Source of the DNA: Bacteroidota bacterium
Lineage (GTDB): Bacteria > Bacteroidota > Bacteroidia > Chitinophagales > Saprospiraceae
Assembly (NCBI GenBank): GCA_008501835.1
Contig: QQUB01000479.1
Location: 1-6,170 of the forward strand
Direction of reading: 5' to 3'
Length of the DNA: 6,170 nucleotides
The notes below the pieces were generated by a model. That model saw nothing but the letters and a program-made list of their open reading frames with translations, was not told the DNA's origin and did not search any database. How positions within the stretch are numbered: the stretch's first letter is position 1; each line of letters starts with the position of its first letter. The position numbers and the translations under genes were made by a program. Of this stretch, positions 5,153 to 6,170 are shown piece by piece.

Positions 5153-6106
5153 AAAGTCACTGAATATTTTGAAAAGGCAAATGGCCAGACACTGGCTTCA
5201 TTCGAGGTGCTTCCTCCTTTGAAAGGGGGGAGTATGCAGGCAATTTTTGATTCACTCGACCCCTTGATGGAATTTAAACCTCCGTTCATTGATGTAACTT
5301 ATCATAGAGAGGATTTTATCTATAAAAAACGCTCAAGCGGGTATTTCGAGAAAGTAGCCATACGGAAACGGCCGGGTACTGTTGGTATTTGTGCAGCCAT
5401 AATGCACCGTTATGGAGTGGATGCGGTGCCTCACCTGATCTGTGGAGGTTTTACCAAAGAGGATACTGAAAATGCTTTGATTGATCTCAATTTCCTGAAC
5501 ATAAACAATGTATTGGCCCTTAGAGGGGATGCCAGGCAATTTGACGGCAAGTTTATTCCTGAGGAGGACGGTCATCACTTTGCCATAGATCTCATTCACC
5601 AGATCGTGGATATGAATAATGGGAAGTACCTGCATGAGGATATTGAAAATGGTTCCAAAACGGATTTTTGCATCGGTGTTGCAGGTTATCCAGAGAAGCA
5701 TTTTGAGTCTCCCAATCTGGATATGGATCTTCAGTATACCAAAGCCAAGATTGACGCGGGAGCGGAATACATAGTTACCCAGATGTTTTATGATAATCAG
5801 AAATATTTCGACTATGTAAAGAAATGCCGGGAGGTGGGTATCGATGTTCCAATTATCCCGGGCCTGAAACCCATTACTAAAAAATATCAGCTGAATTCAC
5901 TGCCGCGGCTTTTCCATATTGACATGCCAGATGATCTGGTAAAGGAATTGTCCTTAGCGAAAGATGCGGAAGCACGTACGCAAGTTGGGATCGAATGGAG
6001 TATCCAGCAATCAAAAGAGCTCAAGGAATTTGGAGTTCCCTGCCTGCATTATTACACCATGGGAGATTCCGATATTATTCATTCCATAATGGAAAAAGTA
6101 TTTTAA
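5150..6106 (+). CDS. metF: 5,10-methylenetetrahydrofolate reductase
   Basis: This flavoenzyme reduces 5,10-methylene-THF to 5-methyl-THF, supplying the methyl group for methionine synthesis in the cytoplasm. The 318-residue length is close to other bacterial MetF proteins. The barrel landmarks are in order: ASFEVLPP at 16-23 with the catalytic glutamate at 19; IDVTYHRED at 47-55; VPHLICGG at 93-100; LALRGD at 122-127 with the flavin-site aspartate at 127; VAGYPEKH at 177-184; TQMFYD at 210-215; IPGLKPI at 236-242; and LHYYTMG at 299-305. The stretch after VTYHRED with RKRPGTVGICAAI is typical of Bacteroidota MetF as I know it. No catalytic residue seems missing. The ATG at 5150 directly precedes the expected N-terminus and follows a hairpin that pairs with this start codon. 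It is divergent from the transport operon and functionally unrelated to it; murQ follows after 18 bases, so the two may be co-transcribed. Confidence 0.96.
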   Translation: MKVTEYFEKANGQTLASFEVLPPLKGGSMQAIFDSLDPLMEFKPPFIDVTYHREDFIYKKRSSGYFEKVAIRKRPGTVGICAAIMHRYGVDAVPHLICGGFTKEDTENALIDLNFLNINNVLALRGDARQFDGKFIPEEDGHHFAIDLIHQIVDMNNGKYLHEDIENGSKTDFCIGVAGYPEKHFESPNLDMDLQYTKAKIDAGAEYIVTQMFYDNQKYFDYVKKCREVGIDVPIIPGLKPITKKYQLNSLPRLFHIDMPDDLVKELSLAKDAEARTQVGIEWSIQQSKELKEFGVPCLHYYTMGDSDIIHSIMEKVF

Positions 6107-6124
6107 AGACCTAATCATATTGCT

Positions 6125-6170
6125 GTGAAAAAGATAACCGAATCTCCATCAAAATATCGTCATCTGGAGC
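6125..6170 (+). CDS. murQ: N-acetylmuramic acid 6-phosphate etherase, N-terminal fragment
   Basis: Only the first 15 codons lie inside the window; the gene continues past 6170. From a GTG at 6125 the frame reads MKKITESPSKYRHLE, which resembles the MurQ N-terminus, where an ITE-x-S-x-x-Y-x-HLE pattern precedes the sugar-isomerase fold. MurQ cleaves the lactyl ether of MurNAc-6-phosphate to GlcNAc-6-phosphate and lactate in peptidoglycan recycling. The frame has no ATG between the metF stop and GTG 6125, so GTG is the only plausible start. The 18-base gap from metF, with no terminator, suggests co-transcription. The assignment rests on a short motif recognised from memory. Confidence 0.65.
   Translation, partial: MKKITESPSKYRHLE

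Noticed and set aside
5333..5701. 122-codon minus-strand open frame inside metF
   Set aside because: It lies wholly within the clearly conserved metF coding region and shows no recognisable domain; it is an antisense shadow.
1..6170. CRISPR array, tRNA, rRNA, transposase or prophage gene
   Set aside because: No spaced repeats, tRNA-like cloverleaf, rRNA sequence or transposase/integrase motif was seen on either strand.

Overview
The window reads as a chromosomal segment from a Bacteroidota (Bacteroidetes) bacterium. Moderate AT content, A-rich leaders without clear Shine-Dalgarno sites, an exact TAnnTTTG -7 element with a TTG -33 element in front of the first minus-strand gene, and a methylenetetrahydrofolate reductase with Bacteroidota-like sequence all point that way. 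I cannot name the genus.

Layout. Positions 24-4731 form one minus-strand operon, transcribed from right to left: a TetR/AcrR regulator (4731-4147), a secreted LolA-like lipid/lipoprotein-carrier protein (4136-3372), two paralogous LolC/LolE/MacB-type ABC permeases (3310-2084 and 1970-753), and their LolD/MacB-type ATPase (707-24). From 4732 to 5149 is a gene-poor divergent region. Plus-strand metF follows (5150-6106). Eighteen bases later comes the first 15 codons of a gene I recognise as murQ (MurNAc-6-phosphate etherase), cut by the window end.

How the parts fit. The five minus-strand genes look like a self-contained, TetR-controlled envelope export module: ATPase and two permeases in the inner membrane plus a periplasmic carrier. 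It resembles a Lol lipoprotein-release machine but comes with its own regulator; the cargo is unknown. The regulator's promoter is visible, with a perfect 6-2-6 palindrome over the predicted transcription start, so autorepression of the whole operon is the likely logic.

The most unusual part is the metF leader. It holds a perfect 22-bp inverted repeat with a 12-base loop, and then a second hairpin whose basal stem pairs directly with the metF start codon. A 42-codon open frame runs through both hairpins and stops four bases before the metF ATG, which suggests translational control or coupling of metF. Separately, three positions just downstream of operon stop codons carry short 7-8 bp tandem repeats.
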